DNA of 64,000 nucleotides from Endobacterium cereale (GCF_009617585.1 NZ_WIXI01000041.1:169573-233572); one strand, 5' to 3'; positions 47,314-55,610 are shown, counted from the first letter of the stretch. Numbers and translations are program-made. The notes: a model not told the origin generated them from the sequence alone.

Positions 47314-47339
47314 GGAACTATCATCTCATCCTGTGGTTG
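47314..47339 (+). promoter_or_regulatory. EcfG-type promoter for the Mn catalase gene
   Basis: GGAAC at 47314-47318, 17 bases, GTTG at 47336-47339; 30 bases before the start codon. Confidence 0.7.
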
Positions 47340-47369
47340 GGCTAACGTCTCCAACCGAAAGGCACGTCC

Positions 47370-48296
47370 GTGTTTATGAGAGTAGACGAACTGCAGGCGG
47401 AGCTACCAGCGCCGAAACAGGCCGATCCGAATGCCGCCGCAGCCCTTCAGGAACTGCTCGGCGGAAAATACGGCGAGATGTCGACGCTCGGCAACTACAT
47501 GTTTCAGTCGTTCAATTTTAGGTCCAAGTCGAAACTGAAGCCCTTCTATAGCCTCGTCGCCAGCATTACGGCTGAAGAGCTTGGACATGTGGAGCTCGTG
47601 AGCAACGGCGTTGCGATGCTGAATAACGGGCCCGATATTCCCGATGGCGACGCCGGTGACGGCGGAGACATCTCCGGCCCGCCCTTCGAGGATATGAAGG
47701 ATATCAGACTCGCGGCGGCGTTTTTGTCGGGCGGCGGAGGTGCAATGCCAGTCAACAGCAACGGCGCCTCCTGGAACAACGACTTCATCACCACCACAGG
47801 CAACGTGGTTATCGACCTGCTTCACAATTTTCATCTCGAATGCGGCGCACGCCTTCACAAACTGCGCGTCTATGAGACGGTGACTGATCCGACTGGGCGG
47901 GAAGTGTGCGGCTACCTCTTGGTGCGCGGTTCTGTGCACGCGCATGCTTATGCGCTCGCCCTGCAGAAAATCACCGGCGTCGACATCAAGAAGTTCCTGC
48001 CGACACCCAACATCCCGCTCGACAAAATACCAGAGTGCCAGAAATACCTCGATGAGGGTTCCCATCGCCGGCTCTACACTTGGAGCCCGAACGACTACAA
48101 GGAAATCGCCGGGATCTGGAGCAACGACGAAGTAGCACTCCCTGGAGATCCGCCGGGCGAGCTTGAGGTCGTCGACGGGATGCCCGATGGCGGAAAGATC
48201 CAGCAGCTCGTTGGTGTGCCTGCGGCATTCACCCCGGATTACGCTCCGGAGGAGATGTTCGAGATCGCCGAAAAGCTCTACAAGAAATCTCGGTGA
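47370..48296 (+). CDS. Manganese catalase
   Basis: A 308-residue non-haem di-manganese catalase that breaks down hydrogen peroxide. Family features are FGEM-like KYGEMSTLGNYMFQSFNF, ITAEELGHVELVS (metal-ligand Glu and His) and LHNFHLECGARLHKLRVYE. The GTG at 47370 gives the usual MFMRVDELQ start; ATG 47376 is an alternative. EcfG promoter upstream, terminator downstream. Confidence 0.92.
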   Translation: MFMRVDELQAELPAPKQADPNAAAALQELLGGKYGEMSTLGNYMFQSFNFRSKSKLKPFYSLVASITAEELGHVELVSNGVAMLNNGPDIPDGDAGDGGDISGPPFEDMKDIRLAAAFLSGGGGAMPVNSNGASWNNDFITTTGNVVIDLLHNFHLECGARLHKLRVYETVTDPTGREVCGYLLVRGSVHAHAYALALQKITGVDIKKFLPTPNIPLDKIPECQKYLDEGSHRRLYTWSPNDYKEIAGIWSNDEVALPGDPPGELEVVDGMPDGGKIQQLVGVPAAFTPDYAPEEMFEIAEKLYKKSR

Positions 48297-48302
48297 TTTC
48301 GA

Positions 48303-48330
48303 GGGCGCGGGTTACCGCGCCCCTTCTCTT
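48303..48330 (+). terminator. Intrinsic terminator after the Mn catalase gene
   Basis: Perfect 8-bp stem GGGCGCGG/CCGCGCCC, loop GTTA, then TTCTCTTT. Confidence 0.78.
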
Positions 48331-48344
48331 TAGATGGTGACATC

Positions 48345-48932
48345 ATGATGGGCATATGGCGACACCTCTGCATCGATATGCAACGAATGTTTGCTGAGGA
48401 TACGCTCTGGCATGTGGAGTGGATGAACCGGGTGCTTCCGCAGGTCGAGGCGGCGGTAGAGTGGTCGCCGGACAAGACAGTATTCACGCGCTTCATGCCG
48501 CCGCAGAACGCCGCTCAGGTCGCCGGAGCCTGGAGGAAATACTACCACAAATGGGAGGACATGACGCTGGAGCGAATGGACATCGGGTTGATCGATCTGA
48601 TCCCTGAGCTTAAACGCTTCGTGCCGCCAGCGATGGTTTTCGATAAGGCGACATACAGTCCCTGGATCGGTGGACGACTACATGAAGATCTAAGTCGCCA
48701 CGGTGTCGAAACGCTTGTCATATCCGGTGGCGAAACCGATGTCTGTGTAATGGCAACCGTGCTTGGTGCAGTCGATCTCGGCTATAAGGTGGCGATACTG
48801 TCTGACGCGGTCTGCAGCGGCGCCGATGACACGCATGACGCCGCTCTCAAGCTTTTGGGAGACCGGTTTTCTATCCAGCTTGAGGTTGTTTCAACGGAGG
48901 AGTTCCTCCGCAGTGCGAGCCGGAATGGCTGA
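48345..48932 (+). CDS. Isochorismatase-family cysteine hydrolase
   Basis: 195 residues. The catalytic triad is visible: Asp in LCIDMQRMFAED, Lys in MVFDKATYSPW and Cys in GGETDVCVMATVLGA. Members hydrolyse isochorismate or amides such as nicotinamide; the substrate here is unknown. Starts just after the Mn catalase terminator. Confidence 0.88.
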   Translation: MMGIWRHLCIDMQRMFAEDTLWHVEWMNRVLPQVEAAVEWSPDKTVFTRFMPPQNAAQVAGAWRKYYHKWEDMTLERMDIGLIDLIPELKRFVPPAMVFDKATYSPWIGGRLHEDLSRHGVETLVISGGETDVCVMATVLGAVDLGYKVAILSDAVCSGADDTHDAALKLLGDRFSIQLEVVSTEEFLRSASRNG

Positions 48933-48959
48933 TCGATTCAATAATGTCAGATCCCTGCA

Positions 48960-49127
48960 TCAGGTCTCTTCTTCCCACGGGTCGAGTTGGCTCGCTTTGC
49001 CCTGTTCCTCTTCCCACTCGGCACTCGCCTGCCTCCAATGCTCATGATCTTGTCCATCGGGACGGCCGGCTTGGTCCCAAAGTTCATACGCGCGGCGGGT
49101 GATCCATTCTTCTCGATCATTGTTCAT
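48960..49127 (-). CDS. DUF2934-family protein, copy 2
   Basis: 55 residues, MNNDREEWITRRAYELWDQA then GRPDGQDHEHWRQASAEW. GGGAGGA precedes the ATG. It shares the core R(R/Q)AY..W...GRPDGQ..(E/R)HWR with copy 1 at 40038. Confidence 0.8.
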   Translation of the reverse strand: MNNDREEWITRRAYELWDQAGRPDGQDHEHWRQASAEWEEEQGKASQLDPWEEET

Positions 49128-49155
49128 CTAATCCTCCCATAACTACGAACCGAAC

Positions 49156-49182
49156 AAGGTCCGGACAAGAGGCCCGGACCTT
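49156..49182 (-). terminator. Hairpin terminator after the YciE-like gene
   Basis: A perfect 9-bp stem AAGGTCCGG/CCGGACCTT with a 9-base loop, 7 bases after the stop at 49189. The T run is short. Confidence 0.55.
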
Positions 49183-49188
49183 AAGCCG

Positions 49189-49689
49189 TTATGCGGCCTG
49201 CTTGGCGCCCTTCGGATTCGCCGACGTCTCGCCAAGTTTCGTGAGGAGCTCATCAGTTTCCAGTTCTTCCTGGAGGTTCGCGTCGAGCAGCGCGACCGCC
49301 TCCTTGAGGCCGAGCTGCCCAGCCCAGCTCTTCAACGTGCCGTAACGAGCGATTTCGTAGTGTTCCACCGCCTGCGCTGACGAAATCAGGCCGGCATCAA
49401 GTGCAACGGAGCCCTTGAATTCGTCGATGATTTCTTCGGCTTCAGAGATGATCCCCTGGATGGCCTCACAGGTCTTGCCGCGTGCAGGCTTACCGATCAG
49501 CTCGAACACCTGCTGCAAGCGCTCAATCTGACCTTCGGTCTGCTCCTTGTGCTTCAAGAACGCGGCCTTGCCTTCTTCCGATTGCGACGCACGCGCCATT
49601 TTCGGAAGCGCCTTCAGGATCTGCTTCTCGGCGTAGTAGATGTCCTTGAGCGTATCGAGAAACAGGTCGTCCAAAGTCTTCTCTGCCAT
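49189..49689 (-). CDS. YciE/DUF892 ferritin-like protein
   Basis: 166 residues from the ATG at 49689, which follows GAGGAG with 7-base spacing. Ferritin-like helices with likely di-metal ligands in LKDIYYAEKQILKALPKMA, FLKHKEQTEGQIERL and AQAVEHYEIARYGTL. The Ala/Lys C-terminus is typical. EcfG promoter 58 bases upstream. Confidence 0.9.
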   Translation of the reverse strand: MAEKTLDDLFLDTLKDIYYAEKQILKALPKMARASQSEEGKAAFLKHKEQTEGQIERLQQVFELIGKPARGKTCEAIQGIISEAEEIIDEFKGSVALDAGLISSAQAVEHYEIARYGTLKSWAGQLGLKEAVALLDANLQEELETDELLTKLGETSANPKGAKQAA

Positions 49690-49746
49690 GGTCATTCTCC
49701 TCGTAAAGGGTTTGATCCGCACTGCGCAACTTGCGGTGCCCCGTCA

Positions 49747-49772
49747 CAACGGATTGTCTCCTGCGCGGTTCC
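49747..49772 (-). promoter_or_regulatory. EcfG-type promoter for the YciE-like gene
   Basis: Minus strand: GGAAC, 17 bases, GTTG. Confidence 0.7.
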
Positions 49773-49860
49773 TACCGAGAAGCGTTCAAAGACCTCGGTT
49801 TGCCCGACCGTACGATGCCGTACAAACCCGGAATCGGTGGCTCCAGTTTGACAGATATGG

Positions 49861-49886
49861 GGAACTTCCGACGGCACGTTCCGTTA
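49861..49886 (+). promoter_or_regulatory. EcfG-type promoter for the DUF2383-type gene
   Basis: GGAAC at 49861-49865, 17 bases, GTTA at 49883-49886; 32 bases before the ATG. Divergent from the promoter at 49747. Confidence 0.7.
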
Positions 49887-49918
49887 CTGATTGCCAACAA
49901 TCACAGGAGGATAGACCG

Positions 49919-50368
49919 ATGGTCACCATGGTTGGAAACGAGAGCACGTTCGACAAACTGATCAAGGATTTGATCTATCTAGAGTACGATGCGATAGCCG
50001 CTTACGAGTCGACGATCGAGCGTCTGGACGACAAGACGTTGAGCGCTCAAGTTGCGTCCTTTCGCGAAGATCACCTGCATCACCTCGCCACTTTGAACGA
50101 GATCGCAACGGAAGCGGGGATCGAAGCGCCGATCAAGGGCGACATGAAGCAGATGCTGACCACCGGTAAGATTGCGCTGGCCGATCTGATGGGCGACGGG
50201 ACGATCCTCAAGGCAATGAGGACCAACGAGGATGACACTGTGACGGCCTATGAGCGGGCATCGCAGCACGAAGACGCGCGCCCGGAGACCAAGGCATTTT
50301 TCATGAAAGCGCATCAGGACGAAGTGCGGCATCGCACCTGGTTCGAAACGACGGCCACAGCCCTTTGA
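49919..50368 (+). CDS. DUF2383/PA2169-type ferritin-like protein
   Basis: 149 residues of four-helix ferritin-like fold: DLIYLEYDAIAAYESTIERL, FREDHLHHLATLNEIA and FFMKAHQDEVRHRTWFE carry the Glu/His metal-ligand pattern. AGGAGGATA precedes the ATG. Possibly stores or detoxifies iron; function of the family is not settled. Confidence 0.85.
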   Translation: MVTMVGNESTFDKLIKDLIYLEYDAIAAYESTIERLDDKTLSAQVASFREDHLHHLATLNEIATEAGIEAPIKGDMKQMLTTGKIALADLMGDGTILKAMRTNEDDTVTAYERASQHEDARPETKAFFMKAHQDEVRHRTWFETTATAL

Positions 50369-50440
50369 AGCTTGCGTGCCAATGACTGGAATGCGACCCA
50401 CGGACACCGTCTGGAGGTCGGCAAATGAGGAAACACCCCG

Positions 50441-50968
50441 ATGAAAAAGACCCTACTCACTGCTGCACTCGTCATGAGCGCATCCGCCGTTCTTGCCCAG
50501 TCGGCCACTGAGTCCACTGGCGTCAACTCCGCACTCGGCGTTGCACCGAAAACGGAAGACTTTATCCTTCAGACGTCGGCCAGCGACGTGTTCGAGATCG
50601 AGTCCAGCAAGCTCGCGCTGCAAAAGGGCGACGATGCCACGAAGGCGTTCGCTCAGCAGATGATCACTGATCACGAGAAGACCACCGCAGAGCTTAAGGC
50701 GTTGCTAACGAGCGGCAAAGTCCAGGGTAACCCTGTTACGGCGCTGACAGACGATCACAAGGAAGAAGTCGACGATCTCGCCAAGCTCGAGGGCGCAGAG
50801 TTCAACGAGGAATATATCGACGATCAGGTCGAAGCTCATGAGGACGCCGTCGATCTCTTCAAGCGCTACGGCGAAGAAGGCGAAAACGCCGACCTGAAGG
50901 CTTGGGCCGCCAAGACGCTTCCGGCTCTTGAGCATCACTATAAGATGGCCCAGGATCTCGACAAGTAA
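50441..50968 (+). CDS. DUF4142 secreted ferritin-like protein
   Basis: 175 residues with a signal peptide (MKKTLLTAALVMSASAVLA, cleavage near AQS). The mature part has the DUF4142 pattern: ASDVFEIESSKLALQKGDDA, AQQMITDHEKTTAEL and ALEHHYKMAQDLDK. A periplasmic helical protein linked in other genomes to stress survival. No EcfG promoter of its own was seen; possibly read through from 49919. Confidence 0.87.
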   Translation: MKKTLLTAALVMSASAVLAQSATESTGVNSALGVAPKTEDFILQTSASDVFEIESSKLALQKGDDATKAFAQQMITDHEKTTAELKALLTSGKVQGNPVTALTDDHKEEVDDLAKLEGAEFNEEYIDDQVEAHEDAVDLFKRYGEEGENADLKAWAAKTLPALEHHYKMAQDLDK

Positions 50969-51125
50969 GCCATGCTGATTGCCGGGAGGCAGCAGTCGTC
51001 TCCCGGCGTGCCAAAGTCAACGTGCGGTAGGAAGGCCATGACTTAGATCGAGACAAGGCTCCGGGCATTGAGACTTCTTGAGGACTTTCGTTTCGCGGGA
51101 GGACGATGGGCTCTGGCCGGCTTCG

Positions 51126-51371
51126 CTATTCGTCGTCTACCAGTCTTTGTTGCCGGCGCACATCGGTCATCGCGTTCTGTTGATTCAAGAGATATAGCTC
51201 CACGTCGCCGCCGCAAGCCTCCTTGATCTCGGCGACGGTGAAACCTTCGGATCCGGCGCTCTCTACCAAGACTTTCGCCTGGTCGCGGAAATCGGCCTTG
51301 TCGTCATGCAAGCCCGGGGAGCGAATGATTTCCTGTACTCGATCGCCCAGCCCATCAGCGATGCCAGCGAT
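51126..51371 (-). CDS. Small protein with an ATC at the start position (81 aa)
   Basis: The frame reads AGIADGLGDRVQEIIRSPGL, then FTVAEIKEACGGDVELYLLN, a convincing helical protein. AAGGA lies 7 bases before ATC at 51371-51369, and the in-frame TGA is close upstream. The only conventional start is a TTG 20 codons later without a ribosome site. Either an ATC start or a start-codon lesion. Confidence 0.45.
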   Translation of the reverse strand: MAGIADGLGDRVQEIIRSPGLHDDKADFRDQAKVLVESAGSEGFTVAEIKEACGGDVELYLLNQQNAMTDVRRQQRLVDDE

Positions 51372-51416
51372 GTTCTTTTCCTTTCTGACAAAGGTCCCAG
51401 GCGGATGCTGGGAGGG

Positions 51417-51587
51417 TCAAGGTGCCAGACATTCATCGCAAATGCCGCAGCCATCTTCGTCCATCATGGAGCGCGGGCGCTGGCGACAACAACAAGCGCA
51501 GATGGCCGTCTCGCAGTCAGTGATAGGCTCCGGCGGTAAAATTTCCACATCAGCGTCCAAAAATCCGTCGCTGGCTAAGTCGTCCAT
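51417..51587 (-). CDS. Cysteine-rich small protein (56 aa), paralogue 2
   Basis: Starts MDDLASDGFLDADVEILPPE, then ICACCCRQRP and MDEDGCGICDECLAP. It keeps the C-C-C cluster and the C-terminal CGICxxCLAP of paralogue 1 at 22065. Likely metal-binding; unknown function. Confidence 0.7.
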   Translation of the reverse strand: MDDLASDGFLDADVEILPPEPITDCETAICACCCRQRPRSMMDEDGCGICDECLAP

Positions 51588-51772
51588 CTCGATGCTCTCA
51601 AGTCGAGGATTGGGCATCGAAATAGGATGGGATTTGCGACGAACAAGACGCCATCAAACTCGCTCGAAAATTTCTCCGTGAGGCCTTGAACCGAGAAGTC
51701 TGAGAAACCAAATCGATCGGCGCCGACGGCCCAATAAGGGGGTCGGTTGACCGAGGGAGCGGATAAACCGCT

Positions 51773-51797
51773 TCCTTCCATGTTGCTTTATGGAGGA
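51773..51797 (+). promoter_or_regulatory. RNA-thermometer-like hairpin covering the hsp20 ribosome site
   Basis: TCCTTCCAT (51773-51781) can pair with ATGGAGGA (51790-51797), with one bulged T and an 8-base loop GTTGCTTT. The paired strand contains the whole ribosome binding site of the Hsp20 gene. ROSE-type thermometers of rhizobial small heat shock genes work this way and contain a TTGCT element, which is also present here. Confidence 0.6.
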
Positions 51798-51804
51798 TAT
51801 GGTT

Positions 51805-52272
51805 ATGAGAACTGAACTTGATTTTGCCCCGCTGTACCGCTCGAGCGTCGGCTTCGACCGTGTGTTCAACCTGCTGAGTAATACGCAGCGCCTGAATGCA
51901 ATCGACACCTGGCCCGCCTATGACATCGTAAAGACCGGTGAAGACGACTATCGCATCACGATGGCTGTGGCCGGCTTCGGCGACGGCGATCTGGATATCA
52001 CCCAGGAGCGCAATGTCCTTTTCGTCAAAGGCGGCAAAGCCGAAGAGCCCCAGGGCGAATATCTCCACCGCGGCATTGCTGGTCGTTCGTTCGAGCGGAA
52101 GTTTGAGCTTGCTGATCACGTCAGGGTGGAAGGTGCCGATCTGCGCCACGGTCTGCTGACGATCGCTCTCAAGCGCGAGGTGCCGGAAGTGATGAAGCCA
52201 CGCAAGATCGAGATCGGCGTTGCATCGTCTAACGAGCCGCTTCGGTTGGAAACCGACCGTCAGGTTGCCTGA
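51805..52272 (+). CDS. Hsp20-family small heat shock protein
   Basis: 155 residues from ATG 51805 (an ATG at 51790 overlaps the ribosome site). The alpha-crystallin domain spans about 35-130: DTWPAYDIVKTGEDDYRITM, ERNVLFVKGGKAEE, YLHRGIAGRSFERKFELADH. ATP-independent holdase chaperone of the IbpA type. No EcfG promoter was found; control may be by the thermometer hairpin. Confidence 0.92.
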   Translation: MRTELDFAPLYRSSVGFDRVFNLLSNTQRLNAIDTWPAYDIVKTGEDDYRITMAVAGFGDGDLDITQERNVLFVKGGKAEEPQGEYLHRGIAGRSFERKFELADHVRVEGADLRHGLLTIALKREVPEVMKPRKIEIGVASSNEPLRLETDRQVA

Positions 52273-52425
52273 GCAAAGACCTGGCAGTCGGCGAGGGCAT
52301 TCGCTTGATAGCCCTCAGGTCGTGACCGGGTCACGTTCGACCAAAAGGTCTTGGATCAACCACAGTACGGCCGGCCTCATCGGGGCCGGCTCCCCAACAT
52401 ATGCAGAGCAAAGAAGGAGGCTCCG
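52273..52425. other. Intergenic with GC-rich hairpins
   Basis: GAGGGC/GCCCTC near 52300 and GCCGGCC/GGCCGGC at 52370-52390 form stems without T runs; their role is unclear. Confidence 0.35.
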
Positions 52426-52722
52426 ATGTTACTCGCTCTGTTCGATAAACCAATCTATGCGCAGCGCCGGTATTTTGTGCAGGAAATCACTGGTCTGGAT
52501 GACGTGTTCGATTTTCTCGACGAGTGGCCACACGAGAGGCGCAACCTCGCCTATGAGACCCTTATCCGCTACTGTCGCGAGGCGGCAAACGGTCGCTGGC
52601 CCATCGACGCGGTTCGCGAAAACTTTCGTGTGTTTCTGAAGCAGAATGACAAACTTGCCGAACTCGAAGATGTCCCACGGCATCTCCTGCGTGACACTGG
52701 CGCCAAGATCGGCGGAATGTAG
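52426..52722 (+). CDS. DUF982-family protein
   Basis: 98 residues. The DUF982 pattern is visible in VFDFLDEWPHERRNLAYETL and YCREAANGRWPIDAVRENFR. AAGGAGG precedes the ATG. A small rhizobial family of unknown function, often in accessory or plasmid regions. Confidence 0.8.
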   Translation: MLLALFDKPIYAQRRYFVQEITGLDDVFDFLDEWPHERRNLAYETLIRYCREAANGRWPIDAVRENFRVFLKQNDKLAELEDVPRHLLRDTGAKIGGM

Positions 52723-52741
52723 GTTGCCGGCTTAGCTTACT

Positions 52742-52770
52742 GGTGCCGGTACTAAACCGGCACCTTGATT
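52742..52770 (+). terminator. Intrinsic terminator after the DUF982 gene
   Basis: Perfect 9-bp stem GGTGCCGGT/ACCGGCACC with loop ACTAA, then TTGATTAT. Confidence 0.7.
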
Positions 52771-52823
52771 ATCATCCTCTAAAGCACACCTAACGCGGTG
52801 AAGCTCTTATCTTTGGAGGAAAG

Positions 52824-53729
52824 ATGGTAGCGGAACCCTACACGGCCGACGATCCTGAAACCCGCTTGGCGCTTTTCGACTTTGCCTTCGAGAACGCGCC
52901 TATAGGGATTGCCCTGGTCGATCTTGAGGGCCGCATCATTCGCGGCAACGCCGCCTTTGCTAAGCTGCTGGCGCTTCCTCTCCACAAGGTGGTTGGAACC
53001 CATTTCAAGGATTTCACCCACCCGGACGATATCGAAGCGGACCTGATTTTGTTCCAGCAGGTATTGGAGGGAAGGCGGGACGGATACACGATCGAAAAGC
53101 GTTACCTGCGGCCGTTCGGAGATATCGTGAACGTCTTGATCCACATCGCTGCGATGCGCGATCGTCAGGGCAAGGTCGTACGCTTCATATCGCAAATCGA
53201 GGACATCACCCGCAACAAGGACCACGAGCGTCAGCTCGCCGAGCGTGCGGCGCAGCTTGAGCTGGCGCTTGAAGCGGTCAGAGGCGGCTTCTGGCAAATG
53301 GATATTTTGACAGGCAAGTTTGAGACGTCGGATCGACTGGCGCAGTTCATCGGTGGGCCGACGGCGGCGCGGCTCGACCTTGAGCGCTACGTCAATAGGG
53401 TCAACGTGAACGATGGCGCCCAGGCCGATCTGACCCCGCTGATCGCCGGAAAGCTCGATCAGAATGTCGCAGAGTATCGTCTCGATACCGTTCATGGTGA
53501 ACGCTGGATGCGGTGTGATCGGCGGCTTTTACGTGACAGCGGGGGTCGGCCGGTCAAAATCGTCGGCATGGCAATCGACTTTACCGAAGAGCGGCGCCGG
53601 ATCGAGATACTGGAAGAGACAGCGCGCTCGGATGCCCTGACCGGGCTCTTGAACCGCCGTGGACTGTCGATCGAATACGCCACTCTACAATCTGCGGATG
53701 GCTTTGCCATTCTCGCGCTCGACCAGTGA
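52824..53729 (+). pseudogene. PAS-PAS-truncated GGDEF paralogue
   Basis: 301 residues that match the gene at 3326-4585 through the N-terminus and both PAS regions: EPYTADDPETRLALFDFAFE and VRGGFWQMDILTG. Similarity stops in the first GGDEF strand at FAILALD, followed by Q and a TGA; the GGDEF signature is absent, so it cannot make c-di-GMP. This copy has a normal ATG (52824) and GGAGGA. The two copies are in opposite orientation, about 48 kb apart. It may still act as a sensor fragment. Confidence 0.8.
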
Positions 53730-53786
53730 CTAAGAGTGCGGACGGCTTATACCCGTTGGAACTGTGTAACATGATTTCCTCCAATA

Positions 53787-53813
53787 CCCCTCCGCGCGAT
53801 AGCGCGAAGGGGG
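53787..53813 (-). terminator. Possible terminator hairpin after the PRC-barrel gene
   Basis: CCCCTCCGCGC, a short loop, and GCGCGAAGGGGG can pair with one mismatch, 14 bases beyond the stop codon. No clear T run. Confidence 0.45.
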
Positions 53814-53826
53814 TGAGCTTTGGTCT

Positions 53827-54528
53827 TTACTGCTTAGGCGCGGACTCCACGCCTTCAAACGCGGTGGCCTCTTCCAACTGCTGGCGCGTGACATTCAGTA
53901 CGATGCGTTCCGGCAAGCCATCCTCGCCGATCTTAATGTTGTTGTCAGCGCTTGCCCGTTCATCGGCCGCAGGCGCCTGAGACGGCGGTACCGTTGTCCC
54001 TCCTGGAGCCGGCGTGGTTGCGGGCGGGGTGCCTGCCGTATTTCCATTTGTTGTTGAGGCGGGGGTCTCTGATGGTGCGGTAGTGCTCGCCGCATCCGCC
54101 TCCTGCTGGTTAGCACCCGGGCCGAGCTGAAGCGCGCTCATATCGACCGCAACGTTCTTTTCGCCGATACCGAGAAAACCACCGACCCCGATGATAACAG
54201 CATTGATGCTGCCGTCTTGGCTGACCAGGACATCGTTGATCTCACCAATGCTCTCGGTCTCCGCTCCATAAACGGCCTTGCCTTCGAGGTCGGTCACCCG
54301 CCATGCGCCCATTTCTGGCACGGTAATAAACGGCCCTGCCGTTTCGGCGCTCTGGTCACTGGCCATGTCCATCGGCTTCTGATCGGACATGGCGTTGGGG
54401 GCTTTGTTCTGATTGGTAGCAGCAGGAGCTTCGGTCGTGGGCGCCGGTGTCGTCGCACTTGTCTGTGCAAGGACGGTGGCCGGAATGGCGGCGGAGAGAA
54501 TGATGGCGGAAAGGGTAAGCTTTTTCAT
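53827..54528 (-). CDS. Secreted PRC-barrel domain protein
   Basis: 233 residues with a signal peptide (MKKLTLSAIILSAAIPATVL). The PRC-barrel region is visible as WRVTDLEGKAVYGAETESIG, EINDVLVSQDGSINAVIIGV and FLGIGEKNVAVDMSALQL. A Thr/Pro/Ala-rich linker leads to ERIVLNVTRQQLEEATAFEG. GGAGG precedes the ATG. Likely periplasmic or surface protein. EcfG promoter upstream; a hairpin near 53787-53813 may terminate it. Confidence 0.85.
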   Translation of the reverse strand: MKKLTLSAIILSAAIPATVLAQTSATTPAPTTEAPAATNQNKAPNAMSDQKPMDMASDQSAETAGPFITVPEMGAWRVTDLEGKAVYGAETESIGEINDVLVSQDGSINAVIIGVGGFLGIGEKNVAVDMSALQLGPGANQQEADAASTTAPSETPASTTNGNTAGTPPATTPAPGGTTVPPSQAPAADERASADNNIKIGEDGLPERIVLNVTRQQLEEATAFEGVESAPKQ

Positions 54529-54565
54529 ATGGATGCCTCCAGGTTCGTTGTTGGTTACGAATGGG

Positions 54566-54591
54566 CAACAGCACTGAAGCGGCATCGTTCC
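54566..54591 (-). promoter_or_regulatory. EcfG-type promoter for the PRC-barrel gene
   Basis: Minus strand: GGAAC, 17 bases, GTTG; 38 bases before the ATG at 54528. Confidence 0.7.
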
Positions 54592-54655
54592 AACATTTTC
54601 GGCACAACTCATTGTGACCGAATTGTGTCCAAAATGGATAGCGCGTCAATGGCAC

Positions 54656-54678
54656 AATATATCACGGCATGATATTAA
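54656..54678. promoter_or_regulatory. Putative MarR operator upstream of the 54702 gene
   Basis: AATATATCA-CGGCA-TGATATTAA, an imperfect palindrome. It is nearly the same as the site next to the marR-type gene at 55624-55646 (AATATATCACGACATGACATATT on the reverse strand). Confidence 0.62.
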
Positions 54679-54701
54679 TGCACGATTGGGAGGAGGCTCG
54701 G

Positions 54702-55133
54702 ATGATCGGTTTCTCGACAAGCTCGACGCGGCTGACTGTAGCGGTGAGAATGACCGCCCAGGCGCTCGATGATGCTTATGGATGGCTCGTTCTTTGGCTG
54801 CCACTTGTGCCGGTCATCCTGATCAGCGGCGCAGTTGTCGTTGCAGGCTTCGATGCCTCGTCCAGTTCATTCGGCCTACGCTTTCTGGCCGGGCTGGTGG
54901 TCACCGGAAATTGCTTCGTCGTCACAATCGGTGGGTTCTTCAGCACTCTGTTTTTCGCGGGTTTGACGTGGAAGCTATCCAGCATATCCACGACAGCTCG
55001 CGAGCTACCGTTCGAGCCGCAACGCGAGATCGGGGCGCTGTTCTGGGTCACTGGACTGATTTTGACAGTGTTATGGGCCGTGCCGTTTGCGTTCATCGTC
55101 AATCAGATGGCAATGTTCATCCGCGGTATATGA
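54702..55133 (+). CDS. Small membrane protein, likely MarR target
   Basis: 143 residues with three or four hydrophobic segments (WLVLWLPLVPVILISGAVVV, FLAGLVVTGNCFVVTIGGFF, LFWVTGLILTVLWAVPFAFI). GGGAGGAGG precedes the ATG at 54702; the longer frame from 54669 overlaps the operator and is rejected. Function unknown. Convergent with the MarR-type gene and sharing its operator motif. Confidence 0.7.
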   Translation: MIGFSTSSTRLTVAVRMTAQALDDAYGWLVLWLPLVPVILISGAVVVAGFDASSSSFGLRFLAGLVVTGNCFVVTIGGFFSTLFFAGLTWKLSSISTTARELPFEPQREIGALFWVTGLILTVLWAVPFAFIVNQMAMFIRGI

Positions 55134-55163
55134 TAAGCAAACGAGAAGCTGCCGTTCTCGTGG

Positions 55164-55610
55164 CTAGGCGAGTTCGCGAAGGTCGCCGAGCTTGCCGAGT
55201 GACTCCACCAACAGCGCCTGATTTTCCAGGAGACCCTTCACATGAATCCGTGCCAAGTCCTGCAGCAGGCGTCGGCCATCCGGCGTCAGCTCGATAAGGA
55301 TGCTGCGCTTGTCGGTTCGGGATGGCTTGCGTTCGACAAGGCCAGCGGCGGCGAGACGGTCGACCAGTTGGACCGCCCCGTGGGCGCGCATCAGCATCTG
55401 TTCCGAAAGCTCGCGCATTCTGATCTGCCCGCCAGGCGCCGTCCTGATGACCAGCATTGCCTGGTATTGCTGTGAGGTGACGTCGGCCTGTTCGAGTGCT
55501 GCGCCGCTAAGCGACAAAAATCGGCGCATGACAAGACGAAACCCGGCAAGTCCGTCGTAAAGGGCTGACGGCAGATCTGTTTCCTTGATCAACTCTTCTT
55601 CCACCGCCAT
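55164..55610 (-). CDS. MarR-family transcription regulator
   Basis: 148 residues from ATG 55610 (AAAGG upstream). Winged HTH: VTSQQYQAMLVIRTAPGGQI, RMRELSEQMLMRAHGAVQLV, then AAAGLVERKPSRTDKRSILI with the usual DxRS/K wing. A palindrome sits just before the gene, so autoregulation is likely. Ligand unknown. Confidence 0.9.
   Translation of the reverse strand: MAVEEELIKETDLPSALYDGLAGFRLVMRRFLSLSGAALEQADVTSQQYQAMLVIRTAPGGQIRMRELSEQMLMRAHGAVQLVDRLAAAGLVERKPSRTDKRSILIELTPDGRRLLQDLARIHVKGLLENQALLVESLGKLGDLRELA

Noticed and set aside
53750..53780. GGAAC near 53759 as a stress promoter
   Set aside because: No GTT at 16-18 bases and no plus-strand gene directly downstream.
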